Shown here one piece after another: positions 8,917-16,565 of a stretch of DNA of 18,087 nt. Position numbers and translations under genes: made by a program. Source of the stretch: DATDXV01 sp035289205 (GTDB taxonomy: Archaea > Aenigmatarchaeota > Aenigmatarchaeia > Aenigmatarchaeales > DATDXV01); the NCBI GenBank assembly GCA_035289205.1, contig DATDXV010000036.1, forward strand, positions 1-18,087, read 5' to 3'. Within the stretch, counting starts at the first letter, position 1; each line of letters starts with the position of its first letter. Under the pieces are notes generated by a model. The model was not told the DNA's origin. It worked only from the letters and a program-made list of their open reading frames with translations, and did not search any database.

Positions 8917-9318
8917 TCATTCACCTACTATAGTTATTACGATCTCCCTTTTCCTGTCTCTAACGTCGTTCTCCAGAATGAATATTCTTTGGTATGTTCC
9001 TAGGATAAGATCTGAATTTTCTACCGGAATGCTCTTCTCGCTTCCCAGAAGAATAGCCCTTATGTGGCTATGGGCGTTTTCAGGATGAGTCCATATCTTC
9101 TTGGAGCTCGCTACATCTTCCAAAACATTCTTTATGTCTTCCAGAAGATCGGGTTCGTTCTCATTTACAAGAATTGCAGCCGTTGAACCCAATGCTGCTA
9201 TGCTGCATATCCCGGATCCTATCTCAGACTTGGCAACAACATCCCTGACACTATCTGTTATATCCACAAATATGCCGCTCTGCGTCTTAACAGCTATTTT
9301 TTCCCTGCATACTGCCAT
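8917..9318 (-). CDS. YjbQ/UPF0047 family protein
   Basis: The 133-residue product matches the UPF0047 (YjbQ) fold family along its length: VKTQSGIFVDITDSV near the start, STAAILVNENEPDLLEDI in the middle, NAHSHIRAILLG (H83, H85), LILGTYQRIFILEND and a terminal VITIVGE. Bacterial YjbQ has weak thiamine-phosphate synthase activity, but the physiological role is unsettled. The near-invariant His of the family's HTTAA motif is Gly44 here (LGSTAA), so part of the presumed active site is missing. ATG 9318 reproduces the normal family start and length. The frame stays open to an ATG at 9411, adding 31 residues without family resemblance. A TATA-like AATTTAAT on this strand (9455-9448) would place a transcript start near 9425, compatible with the longer form. 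It heads a two-gene unit with the HIT-like gene. Confidence 0.85.
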   Translation of the reverse strand: MAVCREKIAVKTQSGIFVDITDSVRDVVAKSEIGSGICSIAALGSTAAILVNENEPDLLEDIKNVLEDVASSKKIWTHPENAHSHIRAILLGSEKSIPVENSDLILGTYQRIFILENDVRDRKREIVITIVGE

Positions 9319-9447
9319 GCCAGTATTCTTGGTCCTATGGCATTTAACCTTATCGCCGAGAAGCCCCTTTCGTAGGAAGCTCACCGCGAAAGCTGGGGGC
9401 AGTTCACGCATATATGAGAACGTTGGGTGACGTAGACCACCACAAAG

Positions 9448-9475
9448 ATTAAATTCTACGGAAGCGTATAATTAG
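9448..9475. promoter_or_regulatory. Divergent promoter region between UPF0047 and the 9494 gene
   Basis: The spacer between the divergent genes is AT-rich and holds ATTAAATT at 9448-9455, which reads as a TATA-like box in both directions, and TATAATTA at about 9467-9474. From the first box a plus-strand start near 9477 would leave a short leader containing GGTAGGT, just before ATG 9494. A minus-strand start would fall near 9425. Assignments rest on position and composition only. Confidence 0.35.
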
Positions 9476-9493
9476 TATCACTGGTAGGTAGAT

Positions 9494-10480
9494 ATGTTCA
9501 ATAAATACTTCACTCGGGACGAAGAGAAAAGGGAGAGAGGGGTAGATATAGATGCATTTCTCTATGCGCCATTGAAGGGCTCAGAAGCAGCCGCCAGCGC
9601 AGCAAAACCAGTGCCAGCGAAAACAAGCGGAAAGCCCGCGTCTGCAGGCAAGGGAAAACCTAGCATCAAGGACTACAACTCTACGAAAGCATATCTGGAG
9701 GCAACTGGGAGGGAATTAGATGATTATTTCGACTGCTCTCCTGAGGGAAGATATGTTGAATCTGCAATAGACTATACGCGTTTCGTAGCCAGGACCATAA
9801 TGGCTGGAATATATGATCATAAGAAGGCAGAAAATGACAACAAGAATGTAAAGAAAAACAAAATAACTGAAGAGGAACTGACTCAGGCTCTAAGAGCCAA
9901 GTCTATGCTTGATGAATTATATGAGAAAAGAAAGAGGTCTGCTGGAAGAACAAGGGAATTCCTTGACGCCTATATACAGAAAATAGAATTTCATGGAGGA
10001 CGCATTGCAGACGTTTACAACAAGACCAGAAAAAGGCAGGATAGGTTGAAGAGCCAGCAGATTGCAAGACTTGAGACTGTGAAGAAGGCTGTACTGGATG
10101 TAGGTGCTTTGAGAATCGGCGGGGCAGCTGGATTGTATGAGATATGGCCTGATGCATTCCAGGATGTGGATCTGCATGTGGGATCGATACATATTCACCC
10201 AAAGGACTGGGCCTTAATGGCTTCTGCCTTATGGATAGTAGGAACTACAGTCGTAGCCGACAGGTGGAGACAGAGAAGAGAAGATAGGATAGCGAGGCAG
10301 GAGGAGGCAATATGGAACGAGGCCGGAGAGAGCGTTACCAAGATTTATGAACAGGTAACAGAGCAGACAGCAGACAGGTGGCTAAGAATATTCAGATATC
10401 CTACCGTAGAACATATGCAGGGTAGTCATGGATTCATCCCGTTAAGACCAGAGAAAGATGGAAACGGCTCGTATGCCTAG
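9494..10480 (+). CDS. Hypothetical protein with one predicted membrane segment (328 aa)
   Basis: I do not recognise this family. The N-terminus is charged (MFNKYFTRDEEKRERG), followed at about 30-58 by a low-complexity Ala/Pro/Lys/Ser linker, then a mostly helical Lys/Arg/Glu-rich body (about 60-210). A single hydrophobic stretch (about 238-255, ALMASALWIVGTTVVA) could be a transmembrane helix; it is flanked by WRQRRED, which would place the C-terminal side in the cytoplasm by the positive-inside rule. The tail is helical and ends in a Gly/Pro-containing segment. ATG 9494 is preceded by GGTAGGTAG as ribosome-binding site. The stop overlaps the stop of convergent dph6 by 4 bp. Nothing in the context points to a function. 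Confidence 0.75.
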   Translation: MFNKYFTRDEEKRERGVDIDAFLYAPLKGSEAAASAAKPVPAKTSGKPASAGKGKPSIKDYNSTKAYLEATGRELDDYFDCSPEGRYVESAIDYTRFVARTIMAGIYDHKKAENDNKNVKKNKITEEELTQALRAKSMLDELYEKRKRSAGRTREFLDAYIQKIEFHGGRIADVYNKTRKRQDRLKSQQIARLETVKKAVLDVGALRIGGAAGLYEIWPDAFQDVDLHVGSIHIHPKDWALMASALWIVGTTVVADRWRQRREDRIARQEEAIWNEAGESVTKIYEQVTEQTADRWLRIFRYPTVEHMQGSHGFIPLRPEKDGNGSYA

Positions 10481-11148
10481 CCCAAAGCGGCTTCCTCAAT
10501 AACAAACTCACCAGAGCTGGTCTGTTTATCCCAGATTTTTTTCGATTTCTTTATCGTTATCCTTCTCCTGAATATGGGGCCAAACAGGACTTTGCTGTCA
10601 TATTCCCCGCCCTCCCCGCCAAGGTTCATCCTTGTCTTCTTTGCAATATCTATAAGATCCTTGATTGCGGCTTCATCCAACCTTCTTCCCAGCCATCTCT
10701 CATCCAGTCCGTGCGCAGCAACTCTTGTGAATATAACTTCAAAGCCGTCCTTCACAATGTTGCGAAGATACTGCTCGAACTCTGTGTGCCACAATGGCGC
10801 TAGAAGCTTCAGACCGAGTTCGTCGCAGACTCTCTGGACCCGTATCCTCTGATAGTCAGAGGCAAGGGCACCGCAGACAACTCCTTCTGCCTTGATCTTG
10901 CTAAGAAACTGTTTTAAATCTTCAACCTCCTCTTCCTTTTTTCCAGCGCTCTTCGCTTCTATGATCTTCAGTCCCATTGCTTCTGCCTGCAGTTTTGCAA
11001 GGAATGTGTTTGAGGTGTCATACATGTAGCTCTCATGGTTCTTGCTGTAAACTGTGAGAAGTGTTACAATCTCGTGTCCTTGTTGCAGGGCTTTGTACAA
11101 CGCATATGTGGAGTCCTTCCCTCCAGAGAACAATGCTACTAGTTTCAT
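10477..11148 (-). CDS. dph6: Diphthine--ammonia ligase (diphthamide synthase, Dph6)
   Basis: Dph6 is the ATP-pyrophosphatase-type amidotransferase that carries out the last step of diphthamide synthesis on the conserved His of elongation factor 2. The 223-residue protein has the PP-loop SGGKDS at residues 8-13, the family block GALASDYQRIRVQRVCDELGL, LAPLWH, GLDERWLGR and the late GGEGGEYDS motif. Length is normal for single-domain archaeal forms and no key motif is missing. It diverges from tbp across a 74-bp spacer. The TATA box at 11171-11178, read on the minus strand, would put its transcript start almost at the ATG, so the mRNA may be leaderless. Its stop codon interlocks with that of the convergent 9494 gene. 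dph1/2 and dph5 are not in the window. Confidence 0.93.
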   Translation of the reverse strand: MKLVALFSGGKDSTYALYKALQQGHEIVTLLTVYSKNHESYMYDTSNTFLAKLQAEAMGLKIIEAKSAGKKEEEVEDLKQFLSKIKAEGVVCGALASDYQRIRVQRVCDELGLKLLAPLWHTEFEQYLRNIVKDGFEVIFTRVAAHGLDERWLGRRLDEAAIKDLIDIAKKTRMNLGGEGGEYDSKVLFGPIFRRRITIKKSKKIWDKQTSSGEFVIEEAALG

Positions 11149-11170
11149 GCAAATCTTTTGTAAGCAACCC

Positions 11171-11192
11171 TTTAAATAGTATTTAAATACTA
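11171..11192. promoter_or_regulatory. Interleaved palindromic TATA boxes driving dph6 and tbp divergently
   Basis: TTTAAATA (11171-11178) and ATTTAAATA (11181-11189) are 10 bp apart and form two overlapping palindromes. The first is TTTAAATA-G-TATTTAAA (11171-11187, odd, centred on 11179). The second is the perfect 16-mer TAGTATTTAAATACTA (11177-11192). The right box is about 39 bp upstream of the tbp ATG, giving a leader of about 12 nt. The left box is about 26 bp from the dph6 ATG on the other strand. Confidence 0.65.
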
Positions 11193-11210
11193 GTTTCGCT
11201 CTTTAAAGAT

Positions 11211-11217
11211 AGGTGAT
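11211..11217 (+). promoter_or_regulatory. Ribosome-binding site of tbp
   Basis: AGGTGAT, complementary to the 3' end of archaeal 16S rRNA (consensus GGAGGTGAT), ends 5 nt before the ATG at 11223 and fixes the tbp start. It would lie within the short leader expected from the TATA box at 11181-11189. Confidence 0.75.
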
Positions 11218-11222
11218 TCTAA

Positions 11223-11774
11223 ATGGGTTTTCGGATAAAAGTTGAGAATGTTGTTGCTTCTGCGACGCTTAATGTCAGCATAAAACTTGAAAAGCTGGTC
11301 GCAAACTGGGATGGAGTTGAATACGAACCTGAACAGTTCCCGGGCCTTGTCTACAGGTTAAAGGAGCCGAAGGCTGCTGCTTTGATCTTTTCTTCCGGAA
11401 AGGTTGTTTGCACAGGGGCAAAGTCTCCGAAGGATGCAAAGTTGGCTGTTGCGAGAATCGTAAAGGACCTTGCGAAGATCAACATAAAGGTCCCTCCAAA
11501 CTACAAGGTTCAATTGGAGAACATTGTTGCCTCTGCAAAACTTGACCGAGAATTAAACTTAGACATGATCGCGTTCAACCTTGAGAATACGGAGTACGAA
11601 CCCGAGCAGTTTCCCGGTCTTGTCTATAGGATGGAGGACCCGAAGGTAACGTTCCTTCTTTTCGGATCCGGAAAGCTGATCTGCACAGGCGGAAGGGGAA
11701 TTTCCGATGTGAAGAGGGCTGTCGAAAAGGTTGACAAGAAGCTGAAGTCATTGTCAAGGAAGAGCAGACCATAG
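11223..11774 (+). CDS. tbp: TATA-box binding protein (TBP/aTFIID)
   Basis: TBP binds the promoter TATA box and, with TFB, recruits archaeal RNA polymerase. The 183-residue protein consists of the two TBP repeats that form the DNA saddle. Each carries EYEPEQFPGLVYR (about 33-46 and 124-137) and an F-S/G-SGK-x-x-CTG strand (IFSSGKVVCTG, LFGSGKLICTG) that includes the Phe region used to kink DNA. Both repeats open with xVENVVASAxL or xLENIVASAKL. The length is typical for archaeal TBP. The C-terminal tail is basic (KKLKSLSRKSRP), whereas many archaeal TBPs end in an acidic tail. The gene has its own TATA box and ribosome-binding site. A strong inverted repeat starts at its stop codon. Confidence 0.98.
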   Translation: MGFRIKVENVVASATLNVSIKLEKLVANWDGVEYEPEQFPGLVYRLKEPKAAALIFSSGKVVCTGAKSPKDAKLAVARIVKDLAKINIKVPPNYKVQLENIVASAKLDRELNLDMIAFNLENTEYEPEQFPGLVYRMEDPKVTFLLFGSGKLICTGGRGISDVKRAVEKVDKKLKSLSRKSRP

Positions 11775-11816
11775 TTTTCCACTGGAAAACAGAATATGGA
11801 AAAATTTTCCTCTGGA
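11774..11816 (+). repeat. Operator-like paired repeats between tbp and mcm
   Basis: Two copies of TTTTCC(A/T)CTGGA occur at 11775-11786 and 11805-11816, 11 of 12 identical and exactly 30 bp apart, close to three helical turns. The first sits in a perfect inverted repeat GTTTTCC-ACT-GGAAAAC (11774-11790). The second overlaps a palindrome GGAAAA-A-TTTTCC (11798-11810). The array ends 7 bp before the mcm TATA box. It could be an operator for mcm, a termination region for tbp (T4 tracts present), or both. Confidence 0.5.
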
Positions 11817-11823
11817 TAAAGGC

Positions 11824-11831
11824 ATTTAAAT
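11824..11831 (+). promoter_or_regulatory. TATA box of mcm
   Basis: ATTTAAAT is centred about 26 bp upstream of the mcm ATG (11853), so the predicted transcription start coincides with the start codon. There is no ribosome-binding site in the A-rich stretch between them. A leaderless mcm mRNA is the simplest reading. Confidence 0.6.
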
Positions 11832-11852
11832 CTACAAAACAATAAAAAAGAC

Positions 11853-14800
11853 ATGATTTCTAAGCAGATGCTTGAACAAAAAGAATCAAGAGTAGATGAA
11901 CTGGAGGACTTCTTCAGGAAGTATTACCTAAACCAGATTTTGACTGCGCAGGCCGAAGGGAAAAAATCCATTGAGGTTGACTTTTCCCTTCTCGACCGCT
12001 ATCCGAATATCGCGGATTTCCTCATGAACGAACCTGCGACAGCCCTTGAAGAGATGAGGGACGCTGCGAAGAATGTGGGATCAAATGAGGGGGAGGAGCT
12101 GGAGATAAGGATCTTCAACATCCCCCAGCAGTGCCACAAGAGGATCAGGGACCTGCGATCAGCTCACATAGGAAAATTGATTGTTGTTGACGGAACTGTT
12201 AGAAGGGCCTCTGACATAAGGCCTGAGATATACGAAGCTGTTTTCAAGTGCCAGAGCTGCGATTACCTGAAGACCGTGGAGCAGATCAACAAGCAGATAA
12301 AGACCCCGATGTTCTGCGATTGCATGGGCGACTGCGGGAAACATATGGGAAGTTGCAAGGGCAAGTTTGATTTTAATCCAGTTTCCACAAAGCTCAGGGA
12401 CATGAGGTACATTGTGATTGAAGAGCCTTACGAGATAGTAACTGGGGACAAACCTGGAATGATTACTGTCTATCTAAAAACCAGCTTAACATCAACAGAG
12501 ATGCAGAGGAAGACTGATCCAGGCGCAAGGGTCAGGGTTTATGGGGTTATGAGAGATATCAGAAGGGTCGTGAAGGGAAAGCCCGGAACCCAGCTGGATG
12601 TTATCATAGAAGCCAATAACGTGGAGAACGCTGAGATCGAGTGGGAGGAGATCGATCTCACGCCCGAGGACGAGAGGATCATCAAGGAACTGTCAGCGGA
12701 TCCTGATGTATACAAAAAACTGACAGCCTCGATCGCCCCGTCCATATACGGGCTGGAGAAAGTCAAGGAGGCGATTGCTCTGCAGATCTTCGGAGGCGTT
12801 CCCCACAAAATGCCGGATGGGACAAGGCTGAGAGGCGACATTCATATTTTATTGCTTGGGGAACCTGCTTGCTTAGTTGGGGATGAAAGAGTGGTTTTGG
12901 GCAACGGGGCAATAATGAAGATGGAGTCTATAGGAGAGAAACATCTTCAGAATATCAACATACCTGTGTATCTTGCACAGGGCTATCAGAGAGGCATAGC
13001 TAAGATATTTCACAAATATGACTTTCAGCAGGTTATGGAAATCATAACTGAAAGCGGCAAAAGTATAAAGGGCACTTTCAATCATCCTCTGCTGACCAAG
13101 GATGGATGGAAGCGCCTTGATGAGCTAAGGCTGGGCGATGAGGTAAGAACAGCTATATGGATACCCTGTAGCATCCACAGTTATGTAAAAACCAACTGGG
13201 AACTTGATAAAAATATGGGCCCTCAGAGCAAAGAAATAAAGATACCTAGGGTTGTTGATGAGAAATTAGCCAGCGTACTTGGATATTTGCTGGCAGATGG
13301 TTGGGCGCAAAAATATAGGGTGGGCGCTGTATTCAATTATGAAGAACTGGACTTATTGCCAACCATGCAAAGCTTCTTTAAAGAGCTGTTTGATGCGGAA
13401 CCCAGATTCAACTATAAGAAGACAACCAAAGGCATGAATACAGAAATGGTTTTTAACTATCGTGCTTTGGGCAGCTTACTGCACTTCCTACGGGTAAAAA
13501 GAGTTCCGGATCTTATAATGAATTCTAGAAACAGCGTAGTAGCCGCATTTCTTTCCTGGCTATATGACGGGGACGGCTCTGCAATTCCTACAGGAAGAGG
13601 TCGCAGAGGAATTTATTATAAGGCGAAGGATGTGGAACTTTTGCGCGACATGCAAGTCTTATTCCTCAGATTTGGTATCCATTCAAGAATTTATGGGAAT
13701 AATCTTGTGATAAGACAGGCAGGATCTATACAGAAATTTGTCAAATCCATAGGGTTTAATTGCAAGAAGAAGAAAATAAAAATCGAGAAGCTGGCGGAAG
13801 AGGTTGGCAAATTGCCCAGAAAGAGAGGCGGGCAGTGGTGGGAGAGGATTGTAAAGATTGCTTATCATCTTCCAGAGACTGTATATGACATAGAGGTTCC
13901 AAAGCAGAACAGATTCGTAGCAAACGGCATTGTATCTCATAATACAGCCAAATCGCAGATACTGAAGCTTGTCTCAACCATAATGCCAAGAGGAAAATAT
14001 GTTTCCGGAAGGGGGACATCGGCTGTCGGACTTACGGCAAGCGTAACCAAGGATGAGGAGTTTATGGGCGGATGGGTGCTGGAGGCGGGAGCGATGGTGC
14101 TTACCAACAAGAGCCTGCTTTCCATAGACGAGTTTGAGAAGATGTCCAAGGAAGACCAGATTGCGCTACATGAAAGTCTAGAGCAACAATCATTTGCACA
14201 TTCATTTGAAATGATAATAGACGATAAAATAGTCAAAATTGGAGATTTTGTAGAGAACATCTTCAAAACCTATCCGGAGAGAATTATAGAGGGTGTAGAT
14301 TGTTTAATATTACCGATAAACGATCTGGGTCGTAAAATATACACTACTGACTTCAAAGAAATCTTCCCAGTAAATATAAACAGAGTCAGTAAGCATAAAG
14401 CCCCTGACACCCTTATAAAAATCAGAACTCAGCATGGCAGAGAAATAGTAGTTACACCAGAACATCCTTGCTGGGTTGTTAGAGACGGTAGAATCACTAC
14501 AATACCAGCCATAGAAGTTAAAAACTGCGAGTTCTTTCCTATTCCCAAAAAACTTCCTATAGACGGTAAAGTGCAAATGTTCAAACTAGAAAATAATCTA
14601 ACTGACAAGAGAATAAAGAAAGTGTCTTTTCCAGATCATAATGGACCTGAATTGTGTAAATTCATAGGATATCATATAAGCGATGGAGGCTACGAATTAA
14701 ATAGAGGTATAAAAAACGGGATTAACTTTGGCAATGCAAACAAAGACCTCATAAATGATTATATAAACACTACTAAGAAACTGTTTAAAATAAGCCCCTA

Positions 14801-16565
14801 TGTGCAAAGGGTTAATGACAAACAAACTTCTGTTAGATATGTATCTGTTCAGTTGGTTGACTATTTGAAACAGATAGATCCTATGCTTTTAGAAAGTGAT
14901 TTCAAAAAGAGGATTCCTTTAGAATTACTTAATTGCAAGAAAGAAGATATGGCAAAATTAATTAGAGCACTTTTTGATGGAGATGGAACTAGTGTAAATG
15001 TTTTGAGAAATGGGTTACGAATATCCTTGTCGACCCCAAATAAAGAGCTGGCAAAGCAGGTCCAAGATCAATTGCTTAGATTTGAGATAAGATCGAGCAT
15101 ACAAAGAGACGGTTTATATTATAAAGTCGATATATCGGGCCAAGATAATATCAAGAACTTCTATAATGAAATAGGATTTTTATCAAAAAAGAAAAGCTTG
15201 CGAGTATCCAAGTATTTATCCAAGGATAAAACATATCGTTCTGTTGTTAATGTAGTTCCTAACTGTGCATTGTCACTACGCAGCCTTTTCAAAAAACTTA
15301 GAGTTGCTCAAAGAGAAAACATAGGATATACATTGGGCAAACATAATTTATATAAGAAAACCTTACAAAAATATGTATTATTGTTGAATAAAAAGGTTAA
15401 TCTTCTGCAAAAATCTTTAGAATTGCTTGATAGAAATCCAATGTTATACTCATCTAAAATGAGAGAAATCCTTGATATATCGAGGAATGAACTAGCTAAA
15501 AATATGGGCTTATCATCATATTTAGTTGGTAGATGGGAAGAATCCAATGATAAAATAAAGATAGATATGCTAAGGAATCATCTACGTCGTTTGATATTAA
15601 GATCTTTGTCTTCAAAGCAAGATTTGATTGAATTAGAGAAATTGGCATTTGGAGATATTGAATGGACAAAGGTTACTAAAGTGGAACCAATAAAAAATAC
15701 TACAGATAAATGGGTTTATGATGTTACAGTGGAGCCTACGAGGTCTTTCGTAAGCGAATGCTTGGTTCTTCATAACACCATAAGCATAGCGAAGGCTTCG
15801 ATAGTTGCCACGCTTCCCTCGCAGACAGCTGTGCTGGCTGGGGCGAATCCGAAATACAGCAGATTCGACAGGGCAAGGCCCATAGGCGAGCAGACAGACA
15901 TACCCCTGACCCTGCTGTCCAGGTTTGATCTGAAGTTTGTTTTGCGCGACATACCTGACAGGGAGCTTGATGAGAAGATGGCTACGCATATCATGGAGGC
16001 AAGACTGAGGCCTGACAAGGTTGAACCTGTCATCTCTGTCCAGCTCCTGAAAAAATTCATTGCATACTGCAGGAAGAACTGCTCGCCTGAAATGACAAGG
16101 GATGCGCTGGAGGAGATGAAGAACTATTACATCAAGATGAGGTCCATGTCAACGGACGAAACGCTTGCCATTACGCTTAGACAGAACGAGGCCCTGATGC
16201 GTCTTTCAGAGGCTTCTGCCAGAATCAGGCTTTCTCCGGTTGTGACAAAGGATGACGCTATGCGCGCCATAGACATAATGAGCTTCTCCATCAGGGAACT
16301 GGCTTATGACTTTGACACAGGGAAGATAGATATTGACAGGACAGAAGGGATCGCAAGTTCGCAGAGAGGAAAAATCAATTTGCTGCTTGACCTGATCATC
16401 AGGATGGAGAAGAAGTTCGGAAAGCAGATATCTCGAGAGGAATTAAGGATTGCTGCAAGGGACGAAGGAGTGGAGGAGTCTGTAACAGACGAGCTGATTG
16501 AGAGATTGAAGAGGGATGGGACGCTCTATGAGCCGTTCCAAGGATTCATTGCGAGGGCGAGATAG
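11853..16565 (+). CDS. mcm: MCM replicative helicase precursor with two inteins
   Basis: MCM forms the hexameric 3'-5' helicase that unwinds DNA at archaeal replication forks. The 1,570-residue precursor would yield a 683-residue MCM after splicing, normal for archaea. The N-terminal domain contains a Cys-rich zinc module (C133, C136, then C155, C157, C161, C168). The AAA+ core has Walker A GEPA/TAKS interrupted by intein 1 after A339, Walker B LLSIDEF (D759, E760), EQQ followed by intein 2, sensor 1 GANPKYSRFD (N1332) and the arginine finger LSRFD (R1357). A winged helix ends the protein (about 1505-1570). Walker A reads GEPATAKS where GDPGxAKS is common. The start at 11853 agrees with the leaderless promoter; ATG 11868 is an in-frame alternative. 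The rpa32-like gene begins directly after the stop. Confidence 0.96.
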   Translation: MISKQMLEQKESRVDELEDFFRKYYLNQILTAQAEGKKSIEVDFSLLDRYPNIADFLMNEPATALEEMRDAAKNVGSNEGEELEIRIFNIPQQCHKRIRDLRSAHIGKLIVVDGTVRRASDIRPEIYEAVFKCQSCDYLKTVEQINKQIKTPMFCDCMGDCGKHMGSCKGKFDFNPVSTKLRDMRYIVIEEPYEIVTGDKPGMITVYLKTSLTSTEMQRKTDPGARVRVYGVMRDIRRVVKGKPGTQLDVIIEANNVENAEIEWEEIDLTPEDERIIKELSADPDVYKKLTASIAPSIYGLEKVKEAIALQIFGGVPHKMPDGTRLRGDIHILLLGEPACLVGDERVVLGNGAIMKMESIGEKHLQNINIPVYLAQGYQRGIAKIFHKYDFQQVMEIITESGKSIKGTFNHPLLTKDGWKRLDELRLGDEVRTAIWIPCSIHSYVKTNWELDKNMGPQSKEIKIPRVVDEKLASVLGYLLADGWAQKYRVGAVFNYEELDLLPTMQSFFKELFDAEPRFNYKKTTKGMNTEMVFNYRALGSLLHFLRVKRVPDLIMNSRNSVVAAFLSWLYDGDGSAIPTGRGRRGIYYKAKDVELLRDMQVLFLRFGIHSRIYGNNLVIRQAGSIQKFVKSIGFNCKKKKIKIEKLAEEVGKLPRKRGGQWWERIVKIAYHLPETVYDIEVPKQNRFVANGIVSHNTAKSQILKLVSTIMPRGKYVSGRGTSAVGLTASVTKDEEFMGGWVLEAGAMVLTNKSLLSIDEFEKMSKEDQIALHESLEQQSFAHSFEMIIDDKIVKIGDFVENIFKTYPERIIEGVDCLILPINDLGRKIYTTDFKEIFPVNINRVSKHKAPDTLIKIRTQHGREIVVTPEHPCWVVRDGRITTIPAIEVKNCEFFPIPKKLPIDGKVQMFKLENNLTDKRIKKVSFPDHNGPELCKFIGYHISDGGYELNRGIKNGINFGNANKDLINDYINTTKKLFKISPYVQRVNDKQTSVRYVSVQLVDYLKQIDPMLLESDFKKRIPLELLNCKKEDMAKLIRALFDGDGTSVNVLRNGLRISLSTPNKELAKQVQDQLLRFEIRSSIQRDGLYYKVDISGQDNIKNFYNEIGFLSKKKSLRVSKYLSKDKTYRSVVNVVPNCALSLRSLFKKLRVAQRENIGYTLGKHNLYKKTLQKYVLLLNKKVNLLQKSLELLDRNPMLYSSKMREILDISRNELAKNMGLSSYLVGRWEESNDKIKIDMLRNHLRRLILRSLSSKQDLIELEKLAFGDIEWTKVTKVEPIKNTTDKWVYDVTVEPTRSFVSECLVLHNTISIAKASIVATLPSQTAVLAGANPKYSRFDRARPIGEQTDIPLTLLSRFDLKFVLRDIPDRELDEKMATHIMEARLRPDKVEPVISVQLLKKFIAYCRKNCSPEMTRDALEEMKNYYIKMRSMSTDETLAITLRQNEALMRLSEASARIRLSPVVTKDDAMRAIDIMSFSIRELAYDFDTGKIDIDRTEGIASSQRGKINLLLDLIIRMEKKFGKQISREELRIAARDEGVEESVTDELIERLKRDGTLYEPFQGFIARAR
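12870..13943 (+). mobile_element. Intein 1 in MCM (Walker A site), LAGLIDADG homing endonuclease
   Basis: This 358-residue intein (precursor residues 340-697) starts with Cys (CLVGDERVVLGNG, block A) and ends VANGIVSHN before a Thr extein residue, as needed for class 1 splicing. Block B is GTFNHPL with the TxxH signature. The central endonuclease has both LAGLIDADG helices, LGYLLADG and LSWLYDGDG, with their acidic residues intact. Block F is VYDIEVPKQNRFV. It splits the P-loop between GEPA and TAKS, so the unspliced protein cannot bind ATP there. All splicing and endonuclease landmarks are present, so I expect it to splice and possibly still to home. Confidence 0.95.
14190..15776 (+). mobile_element. 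Intein 2 in MCM (after EQQ), LAGLIDADG plus HTH
   Basis: This 529-residue intein (precursor residues 780-1308) lies between the conserved MCM segments ALHESLEQQ and TISIAKASIVATL. It starts with Ser (SFAHSFEMIIDDKIVKIGDF) in place of Cys and ends VSECLVLHN before Thr. Block B is VTPEHPC (TxxH present). The endonuclease helices are FIGYHISDG and LIRALFDGDG, acids intact. A long extra region before block F includes ISRNELAKNMGLSSYLVGRW, which reads as a helix-turn-helix that could help recognise the homing site. Base composition is visibly more AT-rich than the flanking mcm exteins, suggesting a separate, more recent arrival. Block F is WVYDVTVEPTRSFV. Confidence 0.94.

Noticed and set aside
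11774..11790. Reading the GTTTTCC/GGAAAAC hairpin purely as a bacterial-type intrinsic terminator of tbp
   Set aside because: The stem is AT-rich and not followed by a long T-tract, and archaeal termination relies mainly on T-runs. The repeated TTTTCCWCTGGA unit is better described as operator-like, with termination left open.
12870..15776. Inteins as frame-disrupting insertions or free-standing endonuclease genes
   Set aside because: The reading frame is continuous throughout, and both insertions have splicing blocks A, B, F and G at exact MCM motif boundaries, so they are in-frame inteins.
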